From Christensenella sp. UBA3700 (lineage in GTDB: Bacteria; Bacillota; Clostridia; Christensenellales; UBA3700), in contig DFIJ01000081.1 of NCBI GenBank assembly GCA_002372775.1, forward strand, positions 1 through 10,514: 10,514 bases of DNA, written 5' to 3'. This document shows, piece after piece, positions 1 through 8,237 of this stretch. The notes below the pieces were generated by a model, which was not told the DNA's origin, searched no databases, and saw nothing but the letters and a program-made list of their open reading frames with translations. How positions within the stretch are numbered: position 1 is the first letter of the stretch; the number at the start of each line of letters is the position of its first letter. The position numbers and the translations under genes are program-made.

Positions 1-65
<65 letters not shown>

Positions 66-70
66 ATTAG

Positions 71-147
71 TGGTGGAGATAAAGAGAGTCGAACTCTTGA
101 CCTCCTGCTTGCAAGGCAGGCGCTCTAGCCAACTGAGCTATACCCCC
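71..147 (-). tRNA. tRNA-Ala (anticodon UGC), complete, CCA encoded
   Basis: On the minus strand the gene starts GGGGGTATAGCTC at 147. It has the anticodon loop CTTGCAA (anticodon TGC) in the stem CCTGC/GCAGG, a T loop TTCGACT, and ends with an encoded CCA at 73-71. The acceptor stem GGGGGTA/TATCTCC closes fully with two G-U pairs. The gene lies first in a two-gene cluster with tRNA-Ile (5-nt gap). Ile and Ala tRNAs often sit in the 16S-23S spacer. Here the order is Ala then Ile, no 16S gene lies upstream, and a dedicated promoter does. Whether a 23S gene follows outside the window is unknown. Confidence 0.96.
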
Positions 148-190
148 ACAACAGGTGCCGTTCCGCTATTGCTTCTTAAACAGCCTTTAT

Positions 191-219
191 ATAATATCAA
201 AGCATTATTTTATTGTCAA
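191..219 (-). promoter_or_regulatory. Strong sigma-A-type promoter of the tRNA-Ala/tRNA-Ile cluster
   Basis: On the minus strand a perfect -35 TTGACA (219-214) is followed by a 17-nt spacer and a -10 TATTAT (196-191). A TGA just before the -10 gives the extended -10 form TGnTATTAT. The predicted start is about 184-185, at two G residues, leaving a leader of about 37 nt before the tRNA-Ala 5' end. Near-consensus elements, an extended -10 and G at the start site are typical of stable-RNA promoters. Initiation with G would also fit growth-rate or GTP control, which is inference. Confidence 0.85.
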
Positions 220-221
220 AC

Positions 222-251
222 AATTTTTTAAGTTTTTTTGAGATTTTTTTT
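222..251 (-). promoter_or_regulatory. UP-element-like phased A-tracts upstream of the tRNA promoter
   Basis: Three A-runs on the minus strand (T-runs on plus at 224-229, 233-239 and 244-251; lengths 6, 7 and 8) have centres about 10 and 11 bp apart. That is roughly one helical turn. They cover about -40 to -67 relative to the predicted tRNA start. A-tracts in this position are the classical binding site of the RNA polymerase alpha C-terminal domains (UP element), and phased A-tracts bend DNA. The tracts are seen directly; the function is inferred from position. Confidence 0.6.
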
Positions 252-268
252 AGAATATAAAATCACCC

Positions 269-314
269 AAAAAATGTTGATTTTAAGGCAGTTTTGCTGG
301 GCAACTTACCTTAA
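269..314 (-). terminator. Possible terminator of the CorA-type gene
   Basis: Twelve nt past the stop codon on the minus strand, an imperfect hairpin (314-283) has outer arms TTAAGG/CCTTAA and inner arms AGTTGC / GC-AA-AACT around a CCA loop. It is followed by 8 nt and then six T residues (274-269). The stem is convincing but the U-run does not follow it directly, so termination efficiency is uncertain. It would insulate the transporter transcript from the tRNA promoter downstream. Confidence 0.4.
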
Positions 315-325
315 TGTTTTAAATA

Positions 326-1300
326 CTACAATAAGTTTTTCTTTTTTAATATATAAGCAATAATTCCAGTAACTACTACAGATATTCCTGTAACTAATCC
401 AAATCCTAATGGAGATGCTTGTCCAGGAACCCATGTATTCATTCCCCATAATGATCCAATTAATGTAGGAACTGAAAGTACAAGTGTTATTGAAGTCAAT
501 ATCTTCATTACTCTATTTAAGTTATTAGATAGTAATGTTGAATATGATTCAGCTGTAGTTGCTAAAATGCTTCTATAGATAGAACACATTTCAATTGCTT
601 GCTTATTTTCGATTACAACGTCTTCAAGAATTGCTTCATCTTCTTCATACATTCTAACAATAGTTCCTAATTGACCTTTAGCGTTTGCTAATTTTGTAAT
701 TACAGAATCATTACCTGTTAAAGATGTTGAGAAGTAAACTAAAGAATTTTGTAAATCTTGAATTTGCATTAATTCTTTTGTCTTTGTATCTTTATGTAAT
801 TCATTTTGAATACGTTGAGAAGCTTTATCGATTTGTTTTAGGTATCTCAAATACTTTGAATCAATATTAGCTAAGATTTGGAACATGAATCTTGACTTGA
901 ATTTTGTTGAGAAACCTTTAATTCTATTTCTGATGAAGTCACGTGTTACTGCTGTATCTTTTAAGCATGTAGTAATAATAAGATCATCTTTAACAATTGT
1001 TCCTAATGGAATTGTATAGTAAGAATAATATTGATCTTCTTCTTCAATAACTGGAATGTCTACTAAGATTAAAGCATATTCATCTTCAAGCTCAATTCTT
1101 GAACGTTCTTCATCATCTAGGGCTGCTTTAATGGAATCTTCTTCGACTTTGCAAAGATTTGCTACAAATGCTACTTCCTTATCACTTGGATTAACTAAAT
1201 TGATCCAAGTATGAGTTGGCTTAAAACCTTCAGCATTAAAAACTTCTTCTGGGATGTTCTCTAATTTGCTATCTTCATTTGTTTTAAAGATTTCAACCAT
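326..1300 (-). CDS. CorA-family divalent cation (Mg2+/Co2+-type) transporter
   Basis: This 324-residue protein has the CorA (2-TM-GxN) layout. A long N-terminal cytoplasmic alpha/beta and helical domain (about 1-262) is followed by two C-terminal membrane segments: about 263-285 (MKILTSITLVLSVPTLIGSL) and about 299-319 (GLVTGISVVVTGIIAYIL). The signature GMN lies at the end of the first (residues 286-288). CorA proteins form homopentameric channels in the cytoplasmic membrane, and the GMN loop binds hydrated Mg2+. Here the motif is WGMN instead of the usual YGMN, followed by TWVPGQ. The exact ion is not certain, so no gene symbol is given. Start: an in-frame TTG at 1321 exists, but GGGAGGG sits 7 nt before the ATG at 1300, which fixes that start. 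Stop is TAG. The gene has its own promoter 82 nt behind addA. Confidence 0.92.
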   Translation of the reverse strand: MVEIFKTNEDSKLENIPEEVFNAEGFKPTHTWINLVNPSDKEVAFVANLCKVEEDSIKAALDDEERSRIELEDEYALILVDIPVIEEEDQYYSYYTIPLGTIVKDDLIITTCLKDTAVTRDFIRNRIKGFSTKFKSRFMFQILANIDSKYLRYLKQIDKASQRIQNELHKDTKTKELMQIQDLQNSLVYFSTSLTGNDSVITKLANAKGQLGTIVRMYEEDEAILEDVVIENKQAIEMCSIYRSILATTAESYSTLLSNNLNRVMKILTSITLVLSVPTLIGSLWGMNTWVPGQASPLGFGLVTGISVVVTGIIAYILKKKNLL

Positions 1301-1307
1301 CGAAAAA

Positions 1308-1314
1308 CCCTCCC
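1308..1314 (-). promoter_or_regulatory. Ribosome binding site that fixes the CorA-type gene start
   Basis: GGGAGGG on the minus strand lies 7 nt upstream of the ATG at 1300. An in-frame TTG at 1321 lies upstream of this site, so the site would fall inside its coding frame. The TTG has no ribosome binding site of its own and sits only a few nt from the predicted transcription start, so the ATG is preferred. Confidence 0.85.
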
Positions 1315-1334
1315 GCTTCAAATAGATTAAATTT

Positions 1335-1363
1335 ATGATAACTAAATAATACTAATTTGGCAA
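1335..1363 (-). promoter_or_regulatory. Promoter of the CorA-type gene
   Basis: On the minus strand -35 TTGCCA (1363-1358; 5 of 6 consensus), a 17-nt spacer and -10 TATCAT (1340-1335; 5 of 6) lie between the addA stop and the transporter ATG. The predicted start is near 1328, giving a leader of about 28 nt that contains the ribosome binding site. The transporter can therefore be expressed independently of addBA. The leader is too short for a Mg2+ riboswitch such as the M-box. Confidence 0.7.
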
Positions 1364-1365
1364 CC

Positions 1366-1385
1366 TAATAAAAATATTTTTATTA
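1366..1385. repeat. 20-bp perfect AT-only palindrome at the addA stop codon
   Basis: TAATAAAAAT followed directly by its reverse complement forms a perfect 20-bp inverted repeat. It overlaps the addA TAA stop (1385-1383). It ends just upstream of the -35 of the CorA-type gene. It could be a weak hairpin ending addA messages, a cruciform or a protein site. Being pure A/T in AT-rich DNA, it could also be chance. Confidence 0.5.
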
Positions 1386-4300
1386 AAATTCTACAACTTT
1401 ATTTATGCCTAAAACAAAGATGTATTTTCTATCTACTTTTTCACCTAAACTAATTTCTAGCGCTTTAGTATATAGTTCTATTTGTTTTTTATAAGTTTGC
1501 TTTATTTCCTCTTCAGTTTCATTAGTATATTTAAAGTCAACAAGGATATTTTCTGGATTTATTTCTGACTTTGGAATAAACATATCTATAATACCTTGAA
1601 TCATAACTTTATCTTCAATATCAGTATCCATTACCTCATTGGCTTTTACGAAAATCTTAAATGGTTGTTCTTGTAATACTGTATTTTTATTTACCTTCTT
1701 CATTAAATCACTTTGAAGGCATCCAAAGATATCCTCAGGTTTTACTAAACTTCTTTGCTCTGCAGTTAGTTCGCCTTCCTCTACCATAGCATCCATTTGA
1801 TCTTTTACATCTTCAACAGAATAGCAATCAAAATTGATTAATTCCATAACTTTATGATATGCAGTTCCTTCTTTTGCTGTCTTTGAAGTTTTTGAACTAA
1901 ATCTCTTAATAAATTCTTTAGAAACCTTTTGTTCCTCTTCTTCTTGATAGCTTTGCTTATTAAGAGATGTTACAGCATAACTGATTGGGCTTATAGTACT
2001 ATTATTATATTTATATTTATTATCCATATAAGATAACATGTTCTTTAATACATCAGAATCTTCTTCAATATTAAACTTAACATTCGAATCGCCATTTACC
2101 TTATTTAAAACCTCATCCAATCCATCCTCTGCATTCTCATCAACAAAAGCGGCTTTGAAGTTTGAATTTCTAAAAGCAACTTCTTCAAGCCAATCAAGGA
2201 AACTATTAGCTTCTTCTATATCATGTCCTTTTGTTCCAAATAAAGTTCTATCTTTAACTGTACCTGTTAGATATAGATATTCCTTAGCTCTTGTTAAAGC
2301 AACATATAATAGTCTCATTTCCTCTTCACTAAGAGTTCTATTCTTATCCTTAACAAGAAGCTCTGTAACAACACTTCTATCCGTAGTTCTTGTTTTTGGA
2401 TCTGCATGCTTTATTCCAACACCATAATTTTTGTTGATATATATGTTTTGACCATTAGAATCTTTATTGAAGCTACTTTCCATACCTACAACAAACACTA
2501 CAGGATATTCCAATCCTTTAGATGCATGGATTGTCATTGCATGAACACTTCCAGCCTCTGCCTGAGATGCTGACTCAGAACCATCTATTCCTGGGTACTC
2601 TCTATATAAAGATAGGAATCTAGATAAAGCAGAGCTGTATGTCTTTCCTCTTAAAGAATTAATGAACACTCTAATTTGAGATAAACTCTTTGCGCCATCT
2701 TCTTTAGATAATACATATTCATCAAATGAATTCTCATTAATAATAATCTCTAACAATTTATCTACTGAAGTGAACTTTGACATAAAGTTATATCTTCTAA
2801 TCATTTCAGTAAATGTATCTAGTTTTTTCTTTATTTCATCATCACGTTTATATTTATTTAAAGCTTGATGGAAATAATCAACCTCTCCTGCATTACTCTT
2901 TATCTCAGCCAATTCAGACAAGGTAAAGCCACCAAATGGGCTAACCATTATTGTTGCTAAATCAACATCTTGATTTTGGTTATCTATCAAGCTTAATAGA
3001 GTAATTAATAATTCAATATCTTCATTCTCTTCACTTTTTGCAACATCAGAGATATCTACAGGAATCTTGCATTCTAATAAAGTTTCGGCAACATTTAATA
3101 CTAATGATTTCTTTCTGCCAATAATAGCAATATCCTTATACTCTAAAGGCTTTTTATCAAAATACACCTTGCCTACTAATTTCTTTATTTCCTTTGCAAT
3201 ATATAAACCTTCTTTTGAAAGTTTATGACAAACATCATTTCCAACATCGCCTTTAACTGAATAAACGCCATCATTAGGAATTAAGTACTCTTTCTCTTCC
3301 TTCTCCTCTTTATTAACTAATGCAATTTTTATAAAACGATTATTCGGATCAACATCTTTTTTTTCTGTAGTTAATTGTGCAGTATGCTCATAGTCAACAC
3401 CGCCAAAATCATCTGTCATAATTACATTGAAAATACTATTTGCAAAATCAAGAATCTCTCTTCTACTTCTAAAATTCTTGTTAAATGATATCGCTTTTCC
3501 TATAGAAGTATCCTCTGTGAATTTCTTGAATTTATTAATAAAGATTGTTGGATCTGCAAGTCTAAATCCATAAATACTTTGCTTAACATCTCCTACCATG
3601 AATAGATTATTCTTATTCATAGATAATTTTCTTAAAATAACTTCTTGAATTGGATTTATATCTTGATATTCATCAACAAACAGATAAGAGATGCTATTTC
3701 TTAATTCCTCTAGTGCATCTGCGTTAGATAAAAGTTTTAACATTGTATGTTCCAAATCACTAAAATCTAAAACATTTTCTTCTTTCTTTAGTCTTGCATA
3801 TTCGTCATCTAAATCATTAACAATAGATAGATATTCTTTTAATAGTTCTCCATCATCTTTTAGAGTTGAAGTATCTAAAGTAATAATATCTAAAACATCT
3901 TTCGCATATCCCTTTACAAACGCGTTGTATGCCTTTGCTGCATCGGAATGAATTTTAAGTTGAGGATCCAATTTACTCTTACTCTTAAATGACCCAACTG
4001 AATCTACGTATGATTGGATATTATTCATTAACTCAAACGAATCCTTACTGTTTGCAATAAGTTTCATATTGAAAGCCACATTATTTAAAAACTCTATTGT
4101 TACGGCAAATGATTCAACATCTATTTTTCCAAGTTCTATGCCAATATCAATCAATCTTTGAGCTATTTTCTTAAAATTATTTATAGTTCTATCAAAATAA
4201 TCTTTGAAAAGCTTACTTTCTTTAAAATCGCCAGAATAGAAATCAGCGCTTCCATCATGCAAGAATTCCTTATAATTTTCCATTGAACGGATATTGTTAT

Positions 4301-4835
4301 AAGTATTCTTAATATCAGAATCAAAATTATTTCCAAAGTATCCAGCTATAGTAATATAAACTGAATTGTTCTCTAATATTTTTTTTGATTTAACATTTTG
4401 CAATGCTCTATTCAATAAAACCGCAGCATCAGTATCTTCTATTACACTAAATGATGGATCAATATCAGCTTCATTAAAATGCTGTCTTAAAATTGAAGAA
4501 CACATAGCATGCAATGTAGATATATTTGCAAGTGGTAAATTCTCTATTTGGCTTTTTAATTTTTCATATCCAGATTCAGGTGCCTTTTTGATTTCTTCTA
4601 GGAGAGCCTTAATTACTTTTTCTTTTAGTTCTTTAGCAACAGCTTTAGTAAAAGTAACAATCATAAGGTTTTTAACATCTACAACCTCATTATTTAATTG
4701 CTCAGCATTCCCTGTAACCATTTGACCAATCTTCGCCATCATTGTAGATGTTTTGCCAGAGCCAGCAGAAGCAGATACTAGAATATCTTGTCCATATGTA
4801 TTAATTGCTGATTCTTGTTCAGGTGTTAATTTCAT
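1383..4835 (-). CDS. addA: AddA, helicase-nuclease subunit of AddAB (RexA-type)
   Basis: This 1150-residue protein is the UvrD/Rep-like (SF1A) 3'-5' helicase plus nuclease subunit of AddAB. The complex unwinds and resects double-strand DNA ends in the cytoplasm until it meets Chi, then supports RecA loading. Motifs in order: Q-motif LTPEQ (3-7); Walker A SASAGSGKT (21-29, Lys28); motif Ia TFTKAVAKEL (61-70); Walker B DEYQD (388-392); motif III GDVKQSIYGFR (415-425); motif V HAMTIHASKGLEY (from about 765); motif VI LLYVALTRAK with Arg849. The C-terminal RecB-type nuclease shows EGTAYHKVMEL, GIID with Asp1084, VDFK with Asp1100 and Lys1102, and QIELY. All helicase and nuclease residues appear intact. 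The length is slightly below the usual 1200 or so. The ATG overlaps the addB stop as TAATG, with GGAGG at 4850-4846 ten nt upstream, so translational coupling is likely. Confidence 0.97.
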   Translation of the reverse strand: MKLTPEQESAINTYGQDILVSASAGSGKTSTMMAKIGQMVTGNAEQLNNEVVDVKNLMIVTFTKAVAKELKEKVIKALLEEIKKAPESGYEKLKSQIENLPLANISTLHAMCSSILRQHFNEADIDPSFSVIEDTDAAVLLNRALQNVKSKKILENNSVYITIAGYFGNNFDSDIKNTYNNIRSMENYKEFLHDGSADFYSGDFKESKLFKDYFDRTINNFKKIAQRLIDIGIELGKIDVESFAVTIEFLNNVAFNMKLIANSKDSFELMNNIQSYVDSVGSFKSKSKLDPQLKIHSDAAKAYNAFVKGYAKDVLDIITLDTSTLKDDGELLKEYLSIVNDLDDEYARLKKEENVLDFSDLEHTMLKLLSNADALEELRNSISYLFVDEYQDINPIQEVILRKLSMNKNNLFMVGDVKQSIYGFRLADPTIFINKFKKFTEDTSIGKAISFNKNFRSRREILDFANSIFNVIMTDDFGGVDYEHTAQLTTEKKDVDPNNRFIKIALVNKEEKEEKEYLIPNDGVYSVKGDVGNDVCHKLSKEGLYIAKEIKKLVGKVYFDKKPLEYKDIAIIGRKKSLVLNVAETLLECKIPVDISDVAKSEENEDIELLITLLSLIDNQNQDVDLATIMVSPFGGFTLSELAEIKSNAGEVDYFHQALNKYKRDDEIKKKLDTFTEMIRRYNFMSKFTSVDKLLEIIINENSFDEYVLSKEDGAKSLSQIRVFINSLRGKTYSSALSRFLSLYREYPGIDGSESASQAEAGSVHAMTIHASKGLEYPVVFVVGMESSFNKDSNGQNIYINKNYGVGIKHADPKTRTTDRSVVTELLVKDKNRTLSEEEMRLLYVALTRAKEYLYLTGTVKDRTLFGTKGHDIEEANSFLDWLEEVAFRNSNFKAAFVDENAEDGLDEVLNKVNGDSNVKFNIEEDSDVLKNMLSYMDNKYKYNNSTISPISYAVTSLNKQSYQEEEEQKVSKEFIKRFSSKTSKTAKEGTAYHKVMELINFDCYSVEDVKDQMDAMVEEGELTAEQRSLVKPEDIFGCLQSDLMKKVNKNTVLQEQPFKIFVKANEVMDTDIEDKVMIQGIIDMFIPKSEINPENILVDFKYTNETEEEIKQTYKKQIELYTKALEISLGEKVDRKYIFVLGINKVVEF

Positions 4836-7800
4836 TATTCTATTACCTCCTTCTTACCAAACATTACTTCTTGTGCAAAATCATTATTGCCTAATCTTCT
4901 AATATCACCCCTATGTGTTTTTATTTGACACATGTTTATATATGGGCAATATGTACATGCCTTACTATCTCCATCATCATAAGAATATGGAGTTGCTTTA
5001 ACATATCCTTCTTGAATTTCATCTGCAGCTTTAGCGACTAGTTTCATAACATAATCACACATAGCATTTAATTCTTCTACTGTTACTAAACTGCCTCCTG
5101 TAGTTTTTTCCAATTCTTCTTGCTCAGTATCCTTGCTATACTTTTGTTTAATTGGGAATAACTCACTCTTATAATCTTCATCTTTGCAGAAATTCTCATC
5201 CAAATCTCTAACAATAGACTTATCACTAACAATAAAGCCATTGTATTTCAATCTATTAATAACAGTAGATGCTGATGAATATTTTTGATTTACTAGCAAA
5301 TAGAACACTCCAGCAGGTGTAATCTTTTCTTCATCTATTAATTTCTTCAAATAGACAAGCAATTGAACTCTTTCTCCGTAGAATACATTCTTGAATGAAA
5401 AATCCATACTCGATTTAGACTTATAGTCTACAATGAAGCCTTCATTACCGAATTTATCAATTCTATCTATAACACCATTAATATCAAATGTCTTTTTAGA
5501 TGTAACTAGTTTTAAAGAATCGTAGTCTTTAGGTCCTTTGTAATTACTAAATTTAGATTCTAGTTTATATGGTTTAAACTTGGAAACTCGCATTTTATTA
5601 ACCAAGATATTTAAAGAGTTACTTGTCGCACTAATAAACTCAGATCTATTAATCTTATATTCATCATCAAGAAGATATCTAAAAGCCTTATTATCTTCAT
5701 CTTGAAGACAATCAAAAAATACCTTCTCTACGAATGAATTTATCTCATCGTAGGACATTAAATCGTAATCTTTTTGTTTAAAGAACTGTTCCATTACAGC
5801 GTGCATTAAAATACCAGTATCCGCAATTTGCACTCCTGCCACTTCTCTTTCTCTTAAACGCAATATATAATCTGCATAATATCTAAATGGACATGATAAA
5901 TACTTTTCAAATTTAGATACAGACACATTACTATTTGGCAATCCATCATAATTGCCCTTTAATGAAGTCTCCAACCTATAATTACTATTAATTATCTTAT
6001 CTACTTTTTCTTTAGAGAATTTCTTACATGCAATAGTATATAAAGCATTCATAACATGAGGAACATTGTTCTTATACTCTAAAAGGTTATCTTTGATTCT
6101 ATTATTTAAATCGATTAAATCCTCTAAAGCACTTCCCTCGCATACATAATACTTATAGAATTGCTCTAAACTCCAATCTGTTTGAGGTTCATAAATATGA
6201 ACTTCTTCGTCTTCTTTGATTCCCAAGATTGAATATAAGTAAGATATTGTGCTAGACTTCTGTAACTTATTTCCTAATAAGTCATATCTAGAATAACTGA
6301 TTGTAAGTTGAACTGAAGGTTTTAGCATTACCATTAATGCATATAGTTTAGATGCTTTATTTGCTTCTTGTGTATTTGGATAAATTGGTGCATCGTTTTG
6401 ATTCCACCATTCAAATTCTTGAGAAGTTAATAATCCACCATCTGCATATTCAATTGGGAACAGAGAATCGTTTGCTCCAATAATAAATAAAAACTTCTTC
6501 TTTTCATATCTTGTTTTTTCACAATCACCAATATACACACAATCTATATACATAGGAATTGTGCTTACAGACATAGAATTAATAGTAGTTTCAAAGATCT
6601 TATAGAACTCTTTTATAGTCATCTCACATTCGCCAAGCATACTGTCCATTTGATCTATAACAACATAAATCTTTTCAAGCACTTGATCGGTAACGCTAGC
6701 TTCTACTTTATATCCAGCTTTTAATTGTTCATTAGATAAAACCTTAGAAATATTTTCAGCATCTATCTTCTCTAAAAATGCTTTTATTGCACTTAAATAA
6801 TCAGACACTCTTTTCCCTTGAATATTTTCAAGAGGTTCTAACATTGCAACAATCTTTTTTCTAATTCTTTCAGCTGGTTCTAGATAGAATCTCTCTGATA
6901 CTTGTGTAAATGGGGATTTTATTCTATTTGAATACTCTATTCCAAATTTCAAACAATAATTCTCAAAATCATATATATCGCACTTATCTAGAATAGAATC
7001 TAATTCTTTTGTAAAGCATAATACATCTTCTTGGGAATAACCATTCATTATTGTTCTAAATGCAGCAAGAAGAATTCTTGTCAAATTCTGATCGACAAGT
7101 TGAGACTTTGCATCCGCATAGAATGGAATATCATAACGTTTAAAAGTTGATTGTATTGTTGAATAATAGTTATTCAAATCACAGCAAACAACCGCAATAT
7201 CTTTGTATCTAATATTTTGATTTTTTATAAGTAATTTAATTCTGATTGCTAAATCTCTAACTTCCTTTTCAGGATTCATATAACTAGAAATAGCAACATT
7301 ACCGCTAGTCATAGGATCTTGTGGAGTTTTGTAAGAATATAGATAATCATGAATTCTTGCAAAATCACCAATTAGTTTTTCTTCTTCTCTTGTAATCTTG
7401 CAAGAGATATCGTTACCGTATACTCTTTTTGCAATGTTTGAGATTTTATCTTTTATTGTTGTTGGATAAATACTCTTATTGTCAGCATCTGAATATGGCA
7501 AAGAAATGTACATTTCTGTACCAAACTTAGCTAGTGCCTCAATAACATCCAATTCTAATTTTGAAAAATCTAAAAATTCAGATATATAAATCTTATGATT
7601 TGAATAATTGCTATCTGGAAGTTTCTCAACTAATGCTTCAATTTTTGAAATACTGTCAGAATACTTATTTATTAAACAATTCTTATATTCCTTATAAATC
7701 AACAAGATATCATGTAACTTGTTCTTATACTTAGCTGGCAATTGCTCTTGTAATCTAACTAAAGTATCTAAAGTGATACCATTAACTCTAAGTAAACCTA

Positions 7801-8152
7801 AAAGGTTTAAAACTTCATTAGCAAATCCTATATATTTTGAAGATTCTCTATAGAATAATAATTTACCTCTATTATCTTCGATAATCTTTCTTATAACCAT
7901 TATCTCAGTTTGAGTATTAAGCATTAGATCTGCATTTTTGCCCAATACTCTATCTGCAAGTGTTGAAAATGATACAACTTCAATATCAAAACTACCTTGA
8001 ATATCCAAGTATTCAAGAACCATCATTTCATATGCAAGCACTACTCTATCTGGAACTATTATTAACTGCTTAACGCCCTTTTTATAGTCCTTTTTTACCT
8101 TATCTAAAATATACTTACTATCAATGGTATTAGTTAATACTAAATTTATCAT
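4835..8152 (-). CDS. addB: AddB, nuclease / iron-sulfur subunit of AddAB
   Basis: This 1105-residue partner of AddA has an inactivated helicase-like body that recognises Chi in characterised AddAB, plus a second RecB-type nuclease. Visible: N-terminal IIVPDRVVLAYEMMVLEYL; a nuclease with GVID (Asp896), VDYK (Asp909, Lys911) and QLLVY; and four cysteines placed as in the 4Fe-4S staple of B. subtilis AddB, Cys754 (SCPFRYYADYIL) and Cys1066-x2-Cys1069-x5-Cys1075. The usual N-terminal P-loop is absent: the matching stretch reads LVLTNTIDSKYIL, without GxxGxGK. This resembles RexB proteins, so the gene could also be called rexB. Start: ATG at 8152, with an in-frame TAA two codons upstream that excludes a longer product. 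There is no good ribosome binding site, only AGATGG at about 14 nt. First gene of the addBA operon. Confidence 0.95.
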   Translation of the reverse strand: MINLVLTNTIDSKYILDKVKKDYKKGVKQLIIVPDRVVLAYEMMVLEYLDIQGSFDIEVVSFSTLADRVLGKNADLMLNTQTEIMVIRKIIEDNRGKLLFYRESSKYIGFANEVLNLLGLLRVNGITLDTLVRLQEQLPAKYKNKLHDILLIYKEYKNCLINKYSDSISKIEALVEKLPDSNYSNHKIYISEFLDFSKLELDVIEALAKFGTEMYISLPYSDADNKSIYPTTIKDKISNIAKRVYGNDISCKITREEEKLIGDFARIHDYLYSYKTPQDPMTSGNVAISSYMNPEKEVRDLAIRIKLLIKNQNIRYKDIAVVCCDLNNYYSTIQSTFKRYDIPFYADAKSQLVDQNLTRILLAAFRTIMNGYSQEDVLCFTKELDSILDKCDIYDFENYCLKFGIEYSNRIKSPFTQVSERFYLEPAERIRKKIVAMLEPLENIQGKRVSDYLSAIKAFLEKIDAENISKVLSNEQLKAGYKVEASVTDQVLEKIYVVIDQMDSMLGECEMTIKEFYKIFETTINSMSVSTIPMYIDCVYIGDCEKTRYEKKKFLFIIGANDSLFPIEYADGGLLTSQEFEWWNQNDAPIYPNTQEANKASKLYALMVMLKPSVQLTISYSRYDLLGNKLQKSSTISYLYSILGIKEDEEVHIYEPQTDWSLEQFYKYYVCEGSALEDLIDLNNRIKDNLLEYKNNVPHVMNALYTIACKKFSKEKVDKIINSNYRLETSLKGNYDGLPNSNVSVSKFEKYLSCPFRYYADYILRLREREVAGVQIADTGILMHAVMEQFFKQKDYDLMSYDEINSFVEKVFFDCLQDEDNKAFRYLLDDEYKINRSEFISATSNSLNILVNKMRVSKFKPYKLESKFSNYKGPKDYDSLKLVTSKKTFDINGVIDRIDKFGNEGFIVDYKSKSSMDFSFKNVFYGERVQLLVYLKKLIDEEKITPAGVFYLLVNQKYSSASTVINRLKYNGFIVSDKSIVRDLDENFCKDEDYKSELFPIKQKYSKDTEQEELEKTTGGSLVTVEELNAMCDYVMKLVAKAADEIQEGYVKATPYSYDDGDSKACTYCPYINMCQIKTHRGDIRRLGNNDFAQEVMFGKKEVIE

Positions 8153-8189
8153 AATTTAATAATACCATCTTATTTTTAAAACTCAACAT
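8130..8189 (-). other. Possible 19-codon leader ORF overlapping the addB start
   Basis: On the minus strand an ATG at 8189 opens a frame of 19 codons (MLSFKNKMVLLNYDKFSIN) ending at TAA 8132-8130, inside addB in another frame. AAAAAGG (8200-8194) lies 4 nt before it, whereas addB itself lacks a clear site. It could couple translation onto addB, or be a chance frame in AT-rich DNA. No known leader peptide is recognised. Confidence 0.25.
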
Positions 8190-8205
8190 TAAACCTTTTT
8201 ATATT

Positions 8206-8211
8206 ATTATA
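8206..8211 (-). promoter_or_regulatory. Candidate -10 element of the addBA operon
   Basis: A perfect TATAAT on the minus strand (8211-8206) lies 53 nt before the addB ATG. At 17-nt spacing the -35 position (8234-8229) reads GAAAAA, a poor match, so this is either a weak promoter, an activated one, or a chance AT-rich hit. The predicted start near 8199 would give a leader of about 47 nt. Confidence 0.4.
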
Positions 8212-8237
8212 ATGTCCTAATTTTAGTATTTTTCATT

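Noticed and set aside
259..284. Inverted repeat AAAATCA / TGATTTT downstream of the CorA-type gene
   Set aside because: It is A/T-rich with a 12-nt loop and no U-run on the minus strand. The hairpin at 283-314 is a better terminator candidate.
1301..1321. A TTG at 1321 as the start of the CorA-type gene, adding 7 residues
   Set aside because: The strong GGGAGGG site lies 7 nt before the ATG at 1300 and would be inside the longer frame. The TTG has no site of its own and sits almost at the predicted transcription start.
2038..4725. Open frames of about 90-130 codons on the plus strand within addA
   Set aside because: They are Ser/Leu/Phe-rich antisense shadows of addA, with no ribosome binding sites and no recognisable domains.
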